A stretch of DNA of 64,000 nucleotides, from positions 558,001 to 622,000 of the forward strand of contig JAWKIJ010000001.1 of NCBI GenBank assembly GCA_041394325.1, given 5' to 3'. Shown one piece after another: positions 44,349 to 53,911 of this stretch (positions are counted from its first letter, which is position 1; every line of letters starts with the position of its first letter). The notes below the pieces were generated by a model that was not told where the DNA came from, did not search any database, and saw nothing but the letters and a program-made list of their open reading frames with translations. The stretch is from JAWKIJ01 sp041394325. Lineage in GTDB: Bacteria; Actinomycetota; Acidimicrobiia; Acidimicrobiales; Microtrichaceae. The position numbers and the translations under genes were made by a program.

Positions 44349-46051
44349 TGTCGATGATCGACGGCGCTCCGCCGGCGGGCGGGGCGAAGGACCGTATCAA
44401 CGCCGTGCGCGACAAGGCCCGCGAGGTCGGCGGCGCGTTCGAACCGCGGACGCGGATGATGATGGGAATCGCGTTCGCGGTGACGATCGCCCTCGTGTTG
44501 GGCTACTCGATGTTCGGCAACCGGACCCAGTGGGCGCCGCTCATGACCAACGTGTCGGCCCAGGACGCCGGTGCGGTCACCAAGCAGCTCGAATCCGACG
44601 GGACCCCCTACCAGCTCGCCGACGGGGGCAGCACCATCCAGGTGCCGTCGGACCAGGTGTACAAGGCTCGGATCAGCATCGCGGGTGCGGATACGTCGGC
44701 CAAGACCGGCTACGCGATCCTCGACAACCAGGACATCACCTCCTCGGAGTTCTCCCAACGCATCGGGCTTCAGCGAGCTCTCGAGGGCGAAATGGAGAAG
44801 ACGATCGAGGCGATCGACGGTGTGTCCGCCGCCTCGGTGCACCTCGCGATCCCCAAGAGCGACGCCTTCGTCCTGAGCACCCAGAAGGCCACGGCATCGG
44901 TGATGGTGCAAACCGGTGGCCGCACCCTGTCGGACCGTCAGGTCCGGTCCATCACCAATCTGGTCGCCGGAGGGGTGGAGGGACTGTCCCCCGGCGACGT
45001 CACCGTGGCAGATGCACACGGAAAGCTCCTCGCGTCGCCCGCCGGCGGCACCGACGCGGCACCCGGCGGCGACGGTGCCGAGCAGCTCGCGACGTTCGAA
45101 CGCCAACTCGCCTCGTCCATCGAGGACATGCTCGGACGGATCGTCGGCGACGGCAAGGCCAAGGCCACCGTCACCGCCGATCTCGACTTCGACTCCACCA
45201 AGTCGGTCTCGGAGTCCTACGCCCCGCCCTCCACCCTCGTGACCGGTGAGGCCCTCGCCGTCAACGAGTCCACCAAGAGCGAGACCTACAGCGGGACCAC
45301 TGCCGCGAACGCGGGCAGCGGGATCCTCGGCCCCGACGGCCAACCGCTCAACGCCACCGACGCGAACGGCTCGGGTTCGGGCTATCAGCTCAACGAGAAA
45401 CAGGTCAACAACGCCGTCAACAAGGTGGTCGAGACCACCAACAAGGCACCGGGAGCCGTCCGCCGACTGTCGGTCGCGGTGGTCGTGGACGACAAGGCCG
45501 TGAGCGCGACCGAGCTCCCCGAGTTGCAGAACTTGGTGTCCGCCGCCGCGGGCATCACGCCATCGAGGGGTGACACCGTCGCCGTCTCACGCTTCGAGAT
45601 GAAGCCGGACAGCACCACCAAGCAACAGCTGTCCGAGTTGGCCTTCCGCGAGCGGCAGAACGCCGCTGCCCGCTCCCTCCCTCCGTGGATCCTCGCCGCC
45701 CTCGGCGTGATGGCACTCGCGCTCCTCGGCCTCGTGGTGACGGTGCTTCGAGGTCGTCGCCGAAAGGGCGAGCCCGAGGTGGTCGACCTCACCGACGAGC
45801 ACGTCGGGTCGACCGAGGACGCGACGGCCGCGGCTCGACCCGCCGACACCTCGACCGCCACGTCGGCCGAGGAGGAGGTGGCCTCCCTTGAGGAGGCATT
45901 GGCCGCCGCCTCCGCACAACACCCCACCGACAACGTCGACCCGGGCTCGGAACGGCGTGAAGTGCTCGGGGAGCTGATCGACAACCAACCCGACGAGGTC
46001 GCGCAACTGCTGCGTTCGTGGCTTGGCGACCGTCGCGAGGTACCGCGGTGA
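44348..46051 (+). CDS. fliF: Flagellar MS-ring protein FliF
   Basis: FliF forms the MS ring in the cytoplasmic membrane. The 567-residue protein has an N-terminal TM helix (GIAFAVTIALVLGYSMF), the ring-building domains with YKARISIAGADTSAKTGYAI and the SRAL-like RIGLQRALEGEMEKTIEAID segment, and a second TM helix near residue 445 (WILAALGVMALALLGLVVTV). It ends with the FliG-binding tail REVLGELIDNQPDEVAQLLR. Full length. It is followed by fliG with GTGA overlap. Confidence 0.96.
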   Translation: MSMIDGAPPAGGAKDRINAVRDKAREVGGAFEPRTRMMMGIAFAVTIALVLGYSMFGNRTQWAPLMTNVSAQDAGAVTKQLESDGTPYQLADGGSTIQVPSDQVYKARISIAGADTSAKTGYAILDNQDITSSEFSQRIGLQRALEGEMEKTIEAIDGVSAASVHLAIPKSDAFVLSTQKATASVMVQTGGRTLSDRQVRSITNLVAGGVEGLSPGDVTVADAHGKLLASPAGGTDAAPGGDGAEQLATFERQLASSIEDMLGRIVGDGKAKATVTADLDFDSTKSVSESYAPPSTLVTGEALAVNESTKSETYSGTTAANAGSGILGPDGQPLNATDANGSGSGYQLNEKQVNNAVNKVVETTNKAPGAVRRLSVAVVVDDKAVSATELPELQNLVSAAAGITPSRGDTVAVSRFEMKPDSTTKQQLSELAFRERQNAAARSLPPWILAALGVMALALLGLVVTVLRGRRRKGEPEVVDLTDEHVGSTEDATAAARPADTSTATSAEEEVASLEEALAAASAQHPTDNVDPGSERREVLGELIDNQPDEVAQLLRSWLGDRREVPR

Positions 46052-47085
46052 GCATGGCGGGCCCTTCGTCACTCGAACTCGACGGCGAACCCGTCGACGG
46101 CCTGACCGGCACGCGCAAGGTCGCGGTGCTGTTGATGAGCCTCGACACCGGTCGGGCGGCCAGGATGATCCGCCAACTCGACCGCGACCAGGTCGCGGCC
46201 GTCGCGGCCGAGCTCGAGCAGATGCAGCAACTCACCGCACCGATGGTGGACGAGGTGATCGCGGACTTCGCCCGTACCGCAGCGGAGAACCGCGGCACGA
46301 TCTGGGGTGGGAGCGAATACGTGCAACAGCTCCTGGAGACGAGCCTGGGCTCGGTGGGCGCCGCGGATGTCCTCGATCGCCTCAACGCCACCCGCCGCTT
46401 CGCCTTCCTCCAACCCTTCGACGTACCCACCCTGTTGGGGATGCTCCACGAGGAGCATCCCCAGACGATCGCCGTGGTCCTCGCCCATCTGGCACCGGAA
46501 CGTGCCGCGCGAATCCTGGCGGGCTTCGACGAGGAGTTCCGCAGCGACCTCGGTATTCGAATCGCGACGATGGAGCGATCCAACCCGGACGCGGTCGACG
46601 CGATCGAAGCCCGGCTCGAACAACGGGCGGATGCGATCGCGGCGGAACGCGAACAGGGCCGCGTTGGGGGCCTCGACGGTCTGATCGCGATGCTGACCCG
46701 CTCGGACAAGGCCACCGAACGCGCGGTGCTGGCCGAGCTCGAAGAGCTCGACCCCGAGATGGCCGACGAGGTCCGCGCCCGGCTGTTCACGTTCGAGGAC
46801 ATCGTGAGCCTCGATGACCGCGCCGTGCAGCTGCTGTTGCGCCAGGTGGAGACCCGGCCGCTCGCGATCGCACTCCGCGGGACCGACCAGGTCGTCCGCG
46901 ACAAGGTGCTCAACAACATGAGCTCACGTGCCGCGGAGAACCTCGTCGAGGAGATCGACCTCCTCCGCAACATCCGAGGATCCGACGTCAAGGAGTCGCG
47001 TGCGGACATCGTGCGGACCATCCGGGCGCTGGAGGACTCCGGGGAGATCGTGATCAACCGAGGTGCCGATGACCTCGATGACTGA
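46048..47085 (+). CDS. fliG: Flagellar motor switch protein FliG
   Basis: FliG sits under the MS ring and generates torque with MotA. The 345-residue protein has the FliF-binding N-terminus (RKVAVLLMSLDTGRAARMIR), the middle EEHPQTIAVVLAHLAPERAA (EHPQ motif), and the C-terminal IVSLDDRAVQLLLRQVETRP with the conserved charged residues of the torque helix. GTG 46048 overlaps the fliF stop; ATG 46054 is possible. All motifs are intact. Confidence 0.95.
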   Translation: MSMAGPSSLELDGEPVDGLTGTRKVAVLLMSLDTGRAARMIRQLDRDQVAAVAAELEQMQQLTAPMVDEVIADFARTAAENRGTIWGGSEYVQQLLETSLGSVGAADVLDRLNATRRFAFLQPFDVPTLLGMLHEEHPQTIAVVLAHLAPERAARILAGFDEEFRSDLGIRIATMERSNPDAVDAIEARLEQRADAIAAEREQGRVGGLDGLIAMLTRSDKATERAVLAELEELDPEMADEVRARLFTFEDIVSLDDRAVQLLLRQVETRPLAIALRGTDQVVRDKVLNNMSSRAAENLVEEIDLLRNIRGSDVKESRADIVRTIRALEDSGEIVINRGADDLDD

Positions 47086-47764
47086 CCCTTTTCCGAGCAT
47101 CGACCAGCTCGTCCACCGCCATCCGCGGGTGCTGGGCACCGGCGCGCCGGACCGGATCGAGCAGATCCGCAGCGCCGCGGAGGAGGAGGGCTACGAGCAC
47201 GGCCGCCAAATGGGCCACCTCGAGGGTGTACGTGACGGGCGGGCGGAGGGACGGGCCGACATTCGCTTTGCCCTCACCGCCCTGCACGGTGCGATCGGCG
47301 AGTTGGAGGCCCGCGACGCAGTGGCGATGCAGGCGATCGGGGACGAGGTGATCGAACTCGCGCTGGCGGTCGCCGAGGCGGTGATCGGTCGCGAACTCGA
47401 ACTCGCGAAGGACCCAGGACGCGATGCGCTCTCCCGGGCCCTCGCGCTCGCGCCCGACCGTGGTGACGTCGTGGCCCGACTGAACCCCGACGATCTCGGG
47501 GTGCTCCGCGAGCCCGGCGAGCTGGCCCCCACCCGCGAGCTCTCCCTCGTCGCCGACACCACCGTCGCCCGCGGCGACTGTGTCGTCGAGGTGGGTCCGG
47601 CCCGGGTGAGCGCGCAGATCGAGTCGGCACTCCAACGAGTCCGCAGCGAGTTGCTCACCTATGAGGTCGTCCGCTCCGACGTACCCGATCGGCCCGACCC
47701 CTCCGTCACGGGCTCCCTCCACGAGCCGCTCCATTCCCTCGACGTCACGCAGGCCGCGCCGTGA
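47069..47764 (+). CDS. fliH: Flagellar export regulator FliH
   Basis: FliH regulates the FliI ATPase and docks it to the export gate. It is a protein of about 231 residues with the GxxxG-like helical stretch EEGYEHGRQMGHLEGVRDG, then ADIRFALTALHGAIGELEA, AIGDEVIELALAVAEAVIGR and a C-terminal RARVSAQI-type domain (VEVGPARVSAQIESAL). ATG 47069 is the preferred start, 5 nt after GAGG. It overlaps the fliG end and the fliI start (GTGA). Confidence 0.88.
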   Translation: MTSMTDPFPSIDQLVHRHPRVLGTGAPDRIEQIRSAAEEEGYEHGRQMGHLEGVRDGRAEGRADIRFALTALHGAIGELEARDAVAMQAIGDEVIELALAVAEAVIGRELELAKDPGRDALSRALALAPDRGDVVARLNPDDLGVLREPGELAPTRELSLVADTTVARGDCVVEVGPARVSAQIESALQRVRSELLTYEVVRSDVPDRPDPSVTGSLHEPLHSLDVTQAAP

Positions 47765-49140
47765 ACACGCCACTGGTGCAACAACCCGCCGTGAAGAGGG
47801 CACTGGAGGCCGCTCTACCCGAGGTGCAGGGCCGGGTTGTCAAGGTCGTCGGACTCACCTTCGAGATCGAGGGTGTCCCCGCACGCATCGGCGACATGGT
47901 CCGTCTCGGCGATTCCCCCGGGGTGCTGGGCGAGATCGTCGCACTCGGCGAGCGGGGGCCGGTCGGCATGCCGCTCGGTGAGATGCGGGGCCTGCACATC
48001 GGGACGCCCGTCCGTATCGACACCGCGGCACCAGGGGTACCGGTGGGACGGGACCTCTTGGGAAGGGTGCTCGACGGGATGGGCCGGGCGATCGACGCGG
48101 GACCATCCCTGGATCACCTCCACCGTGTGGAGGTCGACGGTACCGCGCCGCACCCGCTGCAACGCGATCTGGTCCGCCGACCTCAGCACCTTGGCGTGAG
48201 GGCACTCGACACGTTGGTCCCCTGCGGACGCGGACAGCGCCTGGGCATCTTCGCCGGCTCCGGGGTCGGCAAGTCGTCGTTGCTCTCGATGATCATCCGA
48301 GGAACCGACGCCGACGTCTCGGTGCTGGCGCTGATCGGCGAACGTGGACGCGAGGTGCGGGAGTTCATCGAGCACGATCTCGGACCCGAGGGCATGGCAC
48401 GCGCCGTCGTGGTCGTCGCCACATCCGATCAGCCGGCCCTGGTCCGACTCCGGGCGGCGTTCGTCGCGACGCGGATCGCCGAGTGGTTCCGCGACGGCGG
48501 CGCCAACGTCAACTTGATGATGGACAGCCTCACGCGTTTCGCGATGGCGCAGCGGGAGATCGGCCTCGCCGCAGGCGAGGTACCCGCGACGCGTGGCTAC
48601 CCACCTTCGATGTTCGGCCTGTTGCCCAAGCTGCTCGAGCGCGCCGGAGCATCGGACCGCGGGGCGATCACGGGCCTGTACACGGTGCTGGTGGAGGGCG
48701 ACGACTTGAACGATCCGGTCGGTGACACCGCTCGGTCCATCCTCGACGGCCACGTCACGCTGTCGCGAAAGCTCGCCGCGGCCGGGCACTTCCCCACCAT
48801 CGACGTGCTCGACTCGGTGTCGCGTGTGGCAAACGCCGTGACGACCTCCGAACAACAGGACATGACACGCGACCTCCGGGCGCTGTTGGCGGCGTATCGG
48901 GAGGCGAAGGACCTGATCGAGATCGGCGCCTACAGACCTGGCACGAACCGGCTGGTCGACCGCGCCGTGGCGCTGAAGGAGCGCATCGACGGCTTTCTCC
49001 GGCAGGGCATGGACGAGCCCTCGCCACCCGGAGACGCGTGGCGTCGCCTGGCCGACCTCCTCGCGACTCCGACCCCGTCCTCCGACGACGAGGTCGAGGT
49101 GGCCGCGCCCGCCGTCGACAGGTTCGGGAGGGCGATATGA
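47761..49140 (+). CDS. fliI: Flagellum-specific ATPase FliI
   Basis: FliI is the 459-residue hexameric ATPase of the export apparatus, an F1-beta relative. Walker A is GSGVGKSS (166-173), followed by RGREVREFIEHDLG, and the Walker B region NVNLMMDSLTRFAMAQREIG. The GYPPSMFGLLPKLLERAG segment is typical of FliI. GTG 47761 overlaps fliH, and the stop overlaps fliJ (ATGA). It is complete with no missing catalytic residue. Confidence 0.97.
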   Translation: MNTPLVQQPAVKRALEAALPEVQGRVVKVVGLTFEIEGVPARIGDMVRLGDSPGVLGEIVALGERGPVGMPLGEMRGLHIGTPVRIDTAAPGVPVGRDLLGRVLDGMGRAIDAGPSLDHLHRVEVDGTAPHPLQRDLVRRPQHLGVRALDTLVPCGRGQRLGIFAGSGVGKSSLLSMIIRGTDADVSVLALIGERGREVREFIEHDLGPEGMARAVVVVATSDQPALVRLRAAFVATRIAEWFRDGGANVNLMMDSLTRFAMAQREIGLAAGEVPATRGYPPSMFGLLPKLLERAGASDRGAITGLYTVLVEGDDLNDPVGDTARSILDGHVTLSRKLAAAGHFPTIDVLDSVSRVANAVTTSEQQDMTRDLRALLAAYREAKDLIEIGAYRPGTNRLVDRAVALKERIDGFLRQGMDEPSPPGDAWRRLADLLATPTPSSDDEVEVAAPAVDRFGRAI

Positions 49141-49571
49141 AGCGTTACCGCTTCGCGCTCGGCGGCATACAGCGGGTCCGGCGGATCGCCGAGGAGAACG
49201 CCCGGCAGGCGACGGCGGAGGCCCAACGCGAGGCCGATCGGGCCACGGCGGAGCTCCACGCCCGCCTGGCCGACATCGGCGCCGCGTTGCCCTCGCCCGG
49301 TGTGCGCACCGGCAGCGAGTTCCTCGCCGATCGCGAGAACCTGGACCGCCACCGTCAGGCGGTGCTCGCTGCACGTACCGCGGAGGCCAACGCGTTGGAC
49401 ACGCTCGCCTCGCGTCGCACCGATTGGATCGCGGCCGCGAAGAGTCTGCGGGCGATCGACAGGATGGAGGAGCGTCATCGGGAGGCGTGGACGGCCGAAG
49501 CGACCCGAGCCGCACAACTGCTCACCGACGAGATCGCGGTGACCCGGTTCCGCTCGGAGTCGGAACGATGA
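49137..49571 (+). CDS. fliJ: Flagellar FliJ-like chaperone/stalk protein
   Basis: FliJ is the coiled-coil stalk of the FliI ATPase. The 144-residue protein starts MKRYRFALGGIQRVRRIAEE and is coiled coil nearly throughout (ENARQATAEAQREADRATAE; DRMEERHREAWTAEATRAA), the usual appearance of FliJ. It lies directly after fliI with ATGA overlap. Sequence identity in this family is low, so position supports the call. Confidence 0.88.
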   Translation: MKRYRFALGGIQRVRRIAEENARQATAEAQREADRATAELHARLADIGAALPSPGVRTGSEFLADRENLDRHRQAVLAARTAEANALDTLASRRTDWIAAAKSLRAIDRMEERHREAWTAEATRAAQLLTDEIAVTRFRSESER

Positions 49572-50452
49572 TCGCACCGATCCCACCCGGTCTTACCGGG
49601 ATCCTGACCCGTTTCGATCCGGCGGCGTTGGGATCGATCGCCCACTCCAGGGCCACGACATCGGTGCGCTCCGCCGAGTCCACGGCCGACCGCACCGCGG
49701 TGGACGCGTTCGACGAGGTGCTCGACAAGACGGGGGCGGGGCGCGACACCTCCGGTATAGGTGACGCCTTCGGCGCTTCGCTCCGTCTCACCGGTAGCGG
49801 TTCGGGCACGTCGACGACGGTACCGACCATGTCGGGTTCGGACTCCTCGTGGGGAGTCGGAGCCGTGCCGGGATCGGCGCGATTCGCCACCCTCTTCAAT
49901 GACGCCGGCGCCAGGTACGACATCAACCCGCGTCTGCTGGCCGCGGTGGCCAAACAGGAGTCGAACTTCAATCCACGCAGCGTCAGCAGCGCGGGGGCGA
50001 CCGGTCTGATGCAGTTCATGCCGGCCACGGCCCGCGGCCTCGGGATCGATCCGAACGATCCCGCCCAGGCGATCGACGGGGCCGCCCGGTACCTGAGGGC
50101 CCAACTCGACCGCTTCGGTTCGGTCGAGCTCGCACTCGCCGCCTACAACGCCGGTCCGGGCGCCGTGAGCCGTGCAGGCGGCATCCCGGCCATCGCCGAG
50201 ACACGGAACTACGTCGCCAAGGTGATGGGCTCGCTCGGCGGGGAGCCACCCACCTTCGCGGCATCCCCGACGGCCACGGCGGCCGCCTCGACCAGTGGAT
50301 CGCCCACGGCAACGGCATCGGTCCTGGCGGCGCGTCTCGCGCTCGGAGCCCTCGGCAACTCGACCGCCACGTCCACGCCTGTCGGCACCGTGTCGGGCGT
50401 CCCGGGCGACCTCGGAAACCTCTCCACGACAACCCTCGGAGCCCTTCTGTGA
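49568..50452 (+). CDS. Lytic transglycosylase in flagellar operon
   Basis: This is a 294-residue protein with an SLT domain at residues about 105-225. The catalytic Glu131 is in AAVAKQESNFNPRSVS, followed by GATGLMQFMPATARGLG and AAYNAGPGAVSRAGGI. Low-complexity Ser/Thr/Ala tails flank it. It should cut peptidoglycan to let the rod pass, the job of FlgJ in Gram-negative flagella. No signal peptide is visible, suggesting export through the flagellar system (inference). It is coupled to fliJ (ATGA) and fliK (GTGA). Confidence 0.88.
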   Translation: MIAPIPPGLTGILTRFDPAALGSIAHSRATTSVRSAESTADRTAVDAFDEVLDKTGAGRDTSGIGDAFGASLRLTGSGSGTSTTVPTMSGSDSSWGVGAVPGSARFATLFNDAGARYDINPRLLAAVAKQESNFNPRSVSSAGATGLMQFMPATARGLGIDPNDPAQAIDGAARYLRAQLDRFGSVELALAAYNAGPGAVSRAGGIPAIAETRNYVAKVMGSLGGEPPTFAASPTATAAASTSGSPTATASVLAARLALGALGNSTATSTPVGTVSGVPGDLGNLSTTTLGALL

Positions 50453-51903
50453 GTATCTCGATTCCATCGTTGCCCGTTCCCGGAACCTCGGGTCGCTACG
50501 ACGCTGCACCGGCGACGACCACCCACGGCGACGACTTCGCACGGGTCGCCCGCGACGTCGACCGAAGCCGGGGCGTCCGTCGTGGCCGCAGCGACGAGCG
50601 GTCGCGGGACCCGAAGGGCGACGGCCCCGGCAACGTGCGTGACGATTCGCGCGACGGTGGCCGCACGACGCACCGGCCCGAGAGCGATGACCGTGTCGGC
50701 CGGCGCCACGGCGACCGTGACCGCTCGGTTCGCAACGGGCGCACGGACCGCAGGCACGACGCAGACCGGGCCGACACGCAGGCCGCCGACGACGGCGGGT
50801 CCGTACCGGACACGGCGACCGGCGATCCGAATGCGGTGGCTCCGGACACGCCGGCAGCGGGTACGACCGCATCGGCAACGACCACTACCGCCGCGGCCGC
50901 CGTTGCGGTTGCCGCAGTGGTGCCGGTGCCGGCCGCCCCCGCCGACGTCACCGCGACAGAGGTCACGGCGTCGGGAACGGCGGGGGCGATCGTGTCCGAG
51001 GGCACCGGACGGGATCCATCGGTCACACCCACCGTCGGAGGCCCGGCGACGGCTGCGGACGTCGTCACCGCCGCCCCGGCCACGACCGCCGCGCCGGCGA
51101 CCGGCGTCGTCGAAGGATCCGTCGACGACACCGCCGCTTCGAGCCAACCCACCGGCGGTCCGGCCACGACCGCCGCGCCGCGGCCCGGCGCACCCGCCGC
51201 CTCGCCCTCGCCGAACGGCGACCCCGCGGCCGGCCAGTCGACACCCGCCGGCGCCGTCGCATCCTCGACCCCGCCGGCCATCCCCGACGGGTCGCGCTCG
51301 ACCCTTCCGAGCCAAGGTACGAAGGCCCCGACCTCGGACGGCACGCCAACCGCCCCCCTGGCCGCCCCTCCTACCCCTCCCCCACTCCGCGCCGCCCATG
51401 CCACACCGACGACGAGCGCGCCCGGGCAATCCGCCGCCGCGTCGGCGGCGCGCGTCGAGGACCCGAACGTCGCCAACCTCGTAGCCTCGGCGCGCCTCCT
51501 GCGACGTGGACCGGGGGCGCCGTCGACGATGACGTTGACGCTCGACCCTGCCTCGCTCGGTCGGGTCAAGGTCGAGCTGACCTCCCACGACGGCACGCTC
51601 GCGGTGAAGCTGCACGCCGAGCAGGCCCACACCGTCCGTGCCATCGAATCCCAACTGGGGGAGCTCCGCGACGCGCTTCGGCGTGAAGGGCTCGGCCTCG
51701 GCGACGTCGGTGTCGGTGGGGGCGGCCACACCGGAGGTGGCGGATCGCGACGCGACCTCGACCCGGCACCGGTCGTCCAGACCGTCGCGGTGGCCCGTTC
51801 GGCTCAACCGGACGCCGATGCCCTCAAGTCGCCCCCTGTCGGGCCCGATCAGCTGACGAACGGCGCGATCTCCGTCGACGGTGTCGTCGACGTGAGCCTG
51901 TGA
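50449..51903 (+). CDS. fliK: Flagellar hook-length control protein FliK
   Basis: This is a 484-residue protein. The first 340 residues are low complexity, rich in Asp/Arg and then Pro/Ala/Thr, as expected for the molecular-ruler part. The C-terminal Flg_hook domain (about 350-440) has TMTLTLDPASLGRVKVELTS, GTLAVKLHAEQAHTVRAIES and LGELRDALRREGL. It is secreted during hook assembly and then signals FlhB to switch substrate. Its start GTG 50449 overlaps the transglycosylase stop. flgD follows after 10 bp. Confidence 0.92.
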   Translation: MSISIPSLPVPGTSGRYDAAPATTTHGDDFARVARDVDRSRGVRRGRSDERSRDPKGDGPGNVRDDSRDGGRTTHRPESDDRVGRRHGDRDRSVRNGRTDRRHDADRADTQAADDGGSVPDTATGDPNAVAPDTPAAGTTASATTTTAAAAVAVAAVVPVPAAPADVTATEVTASGTAGAIVSEGTGRDPSVTPTVGGPATAADVVTAAPATTAAPATGVVEGSVDDTAASSQPTGGPATTAAPRPGAPAASPSPNGDPAAGQSTPAGAVASSTPPAIPDGSRSTLPSQGTKAPTSDGTPTAPLAAPPTPPPLRAAHATPTTSAPGQSAAASAARVEDPNVANLVASARLLRRGPGAPSTMTLTLDPASLGRVKVELTSHDGTLAVKLHAEQAHTVRAIESQLGELRDALRREGLGLGDVGVGGGGHTGGGGSRRDLDPAPVVQTVAVARSAQPDADALKSPPVGPDQLTNGAISVDGVVDVSL

Positions 51904-51913
51904 GGACCCCATC

Positions 51914-52369
51914 ATGACCGTCACCCCCGTCGGAGCAACCGGCACGACCGAAGTCCCCACGGCATCGGTTGCGAACGTCGGAGCCAACACGCTCGACAAG
52001 CAGGCCTTCCTCAAACTTCTCGTCGCCCAGCTCAAGTACCAGGATCCGATGAACCCGACCGACTCGGCCGAGTTCATGGCGCAGACCGCGCAGTTCACCC
52101 AGGTCGAGAAGCTCGACGAGATCGCCAAACAGAACGCCGACAACATCCGCACCCAGGGCCTGTCCACCGCGAGCGCACTGATCGGCCGCTCGATCACCTA
52201 CCAGGACTCGCTCGGTGCGTTCAAGACCGGGGTCGTCGCCGGTGCGTCGCTCAGTACCGACGGCGTCCGTCTCAAGGTCGGCACCGGTGCAGCCGCTACC
52301 ACCGCCGACCTCGAAGCCGTCACCGAGATCGGTCCCGCCCCCTCGGGGCCGGCCACGGGTTCTGCCTAG
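51914..52369 (+). CDS. flgD: Flagellar hook-capping scaffold FlgD
   Basis: FlgD forms the cap under which FlgE polymerises. The 151-residue protein has the conserved N-terminal LDKQAFLKLLVAQLKYQDPM and AEFMAQTAQFTQVEKLDEIA. The C-terminal part is short and carries the start of the beta domain (GRSITYQDSLGAFKTGVVA). It lies between fliK and flgE. Confidence 0.93.
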   Translation: MTVTPVGATGTTEVPTASVANVGANTLDKQAFLKLLVAQLKYQDPMNPTDSAEFMAQTAQFTQVEKLDEIAKQNADNIRTQGLSTASALIGRSITYQDSLGAFKTGVVAGASLSTDGVRLKVGTGAAATTADLEAVTEIGPAPSGPATGSA

Positions 52370-52456
52370 GCCCACCACCACCGCGTCCGGCCTCCACCGA
52401 CGCGGTGGGGCCAGCCCTCACCACCAACCCTCACCAAGCACCGCCAGGAGCCCCAC

Positions 52457-53716
52457 ATGATCCGCTCGATGTTCTCGGCCATCTCCGGCCTTCGGAACCA
52501 CCAGACGATGATGGACGTCGTCGGCAACAACATCGCCAACGTCAACACCACCGGCTTCAAGTCCTCCTCGACGGTGTTCGCCGATGTCCTCAGCCAGTCG
52601 GTCCGAGGCGGGGGCCAGGCCGCCGCGAACCGCGGCGGCACCAACCCGACGCGGATCGGGCTCGGGTCCCGCCTGGCGTCGATCAACACCGACTTCTCCC
52701 AGGGGTCGCTCCAACGGACCGGTCGCACGACCGACTTCGCACTGCAGGGCGACGGCTTCTTCATCGTCGAGTCACCCTCGGGCCGCAACTACACCCGGTC
52801 GGGTTCGTTCAACATCGACGCGCAGGGACGGCTCGTCGCCAGCGACGGCGGCTTCGTACAGGGATGGCAGGCCAACGCGGCCGGCACGGTCAACACCAGC
52901 ACCCCGGTGACGAACCTCACCATCCCGGTCGGAACCCAGATCGCGCCGGTGATGACCACCGAGGTCAACGTGGTCGGCAACCTTCCCGCCAACGCGGCCG
53001 TCGGCGACACCGTGACCAACGGGGTCGACGTGTACGACGGTCAGGGCAACCCGATCTCGCTCTGGGTGGAGTACACCAAGACCGGTACCGATACGTGGTC
53101 GGCGGCCGCCCGCTATCTCGACGCGTCAGGGGTTCTTCAACCGACGCCGCCCGCTGCCGGAACGCCGCTCGGCACGCTCACCTTCGACGGCGACGGCCAG
53201 TTGACCAGCAGCTACGACCTCACGCTGCCGGGCGGCACCCATCCCGACCTCCCCAACGACGTCACGATCAACCTCGGCAGCGCCGACACCGACTCACGGG
53301 TGACCCAGTACGGCGAATCGAACTCGATCACCGTCGCCCGCCAGGACGGCTCCGCGACCGGCACGCTGCAGAGCTTCACGGTGTCCCAGGAGGGCCTCAT
53401 CGTCGGCACCTACAGCAACGGCCGAACCAAGGCGATCGGCCAACTCGGCGTTGCGCTGTTCACCAACCCCGAGGGGCTCGACGCCATCGGCAACGCCTAC
53501 TACAAGGAGTCGATCAACTCCGGCCTCCCGGCGATCGGCACCGCGGACGGCGGCGCCCGGGGCCTGATCGCCGCGGGAACCCTCGAGATGTCCAACGTGG
53601 ACCTCTCCCAGGAGTTCACCAACCTCATCCTCGCCCAACGCGGCTTCCAGGCGAACTCGCGTGTCATCACCACCTCCGACGAGATGCTGCAGGAAGTCGT
53701 CAACCTGAAGAGGTGA
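52457..53716 (+). CDS. flgE: Flagellar hook protein FlgE
   Basis: FlgE is the 419-residue hook subunit. It has the rod/hook N-terminus (MMDVVGNNIANVNTTGFKSS), the DFALQGDGFFIVE segment, a central hook domain, and the C-terminal VDLSQEFTNLILAQRGFQAN with SRVITTSDEMLQEVVNL. No separate flgF/flgG gene is present in the window. A very strong hairpin follows 23 bp after the stop. Confidence 0.95.
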   Translation: MIRSMFSAISGLRNHQTMMDVVGNNIANVNTTGFKSSSTVFADVLSQSVRGGGQAAANRGGTNPTRIGLGSRLASINTDFSQGSLQRTGRTTDFALQGDGFFIVESPSGRNYTRSGSFNIDAQGRLVASDGGFVQGWQANAAGTVNTSTPVTNLTIPVGTQIAPVMTTEVNVVGNLPANAAVGDTVTNGVDVYDGQGNPISLWVEYTKTGTDTWSAAARYLDASGVLQPTPPAAGTPLGTLTFDGDGQLTSSYDLTLPGGTHPDLPNDVTINLGSADTDSRVTQYGESNSITVARQDGSATGTLQSFTVSQEGLIVGTYSNGRTKAIGQLGVALFTNPEGLDAIGNAYYKESINSGLPAIGTADGGARGLIAAGTLEMSNVDLSQEFTNLILAQRGFQANSRVITTSDEMLQEVVNLKR

Positions 53717-53738
53717 CGTCGCCCGTCTCCCCCACACC

Positions 53739-53776
53739 CGGACAGGGGACCGCGCGCCCGCGCGGTCCCCTGTCCG
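53739..53776 (+). terminator. Strong hairpin after flgE
   Basis: A perfect 17-bp GC-rich stem (arms 53739-53755 and 53760-53776, loop GCCC), with CGGACAGGGGACCGCGC as the left arm, lies directly downstream of flgE and 135 bp before flbD. It probably terminates the flgB-flgE operon; no T-tract is present. Confidence 0.7.
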
Positions 53777-53911
53777 CGTCACCGCGAATCGAGGCGGGAA
53801 GCGACGGTGGGCCATCGGGACCAAGTGCCGCCGAAGGTCTCACGTCGCCCGTCAGGCACGCCGATGAGGAACTGCCGGCATGACGCCGGCACACGATCGG
53901 GAACGGATGTC

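Noticed and set aside
50209..52197. A 662-codon minus-strand frame
   Set aside because: It is antisense to fliK, flgD and part of the transglycosylase; low complexity mirrors the FliK repeats.
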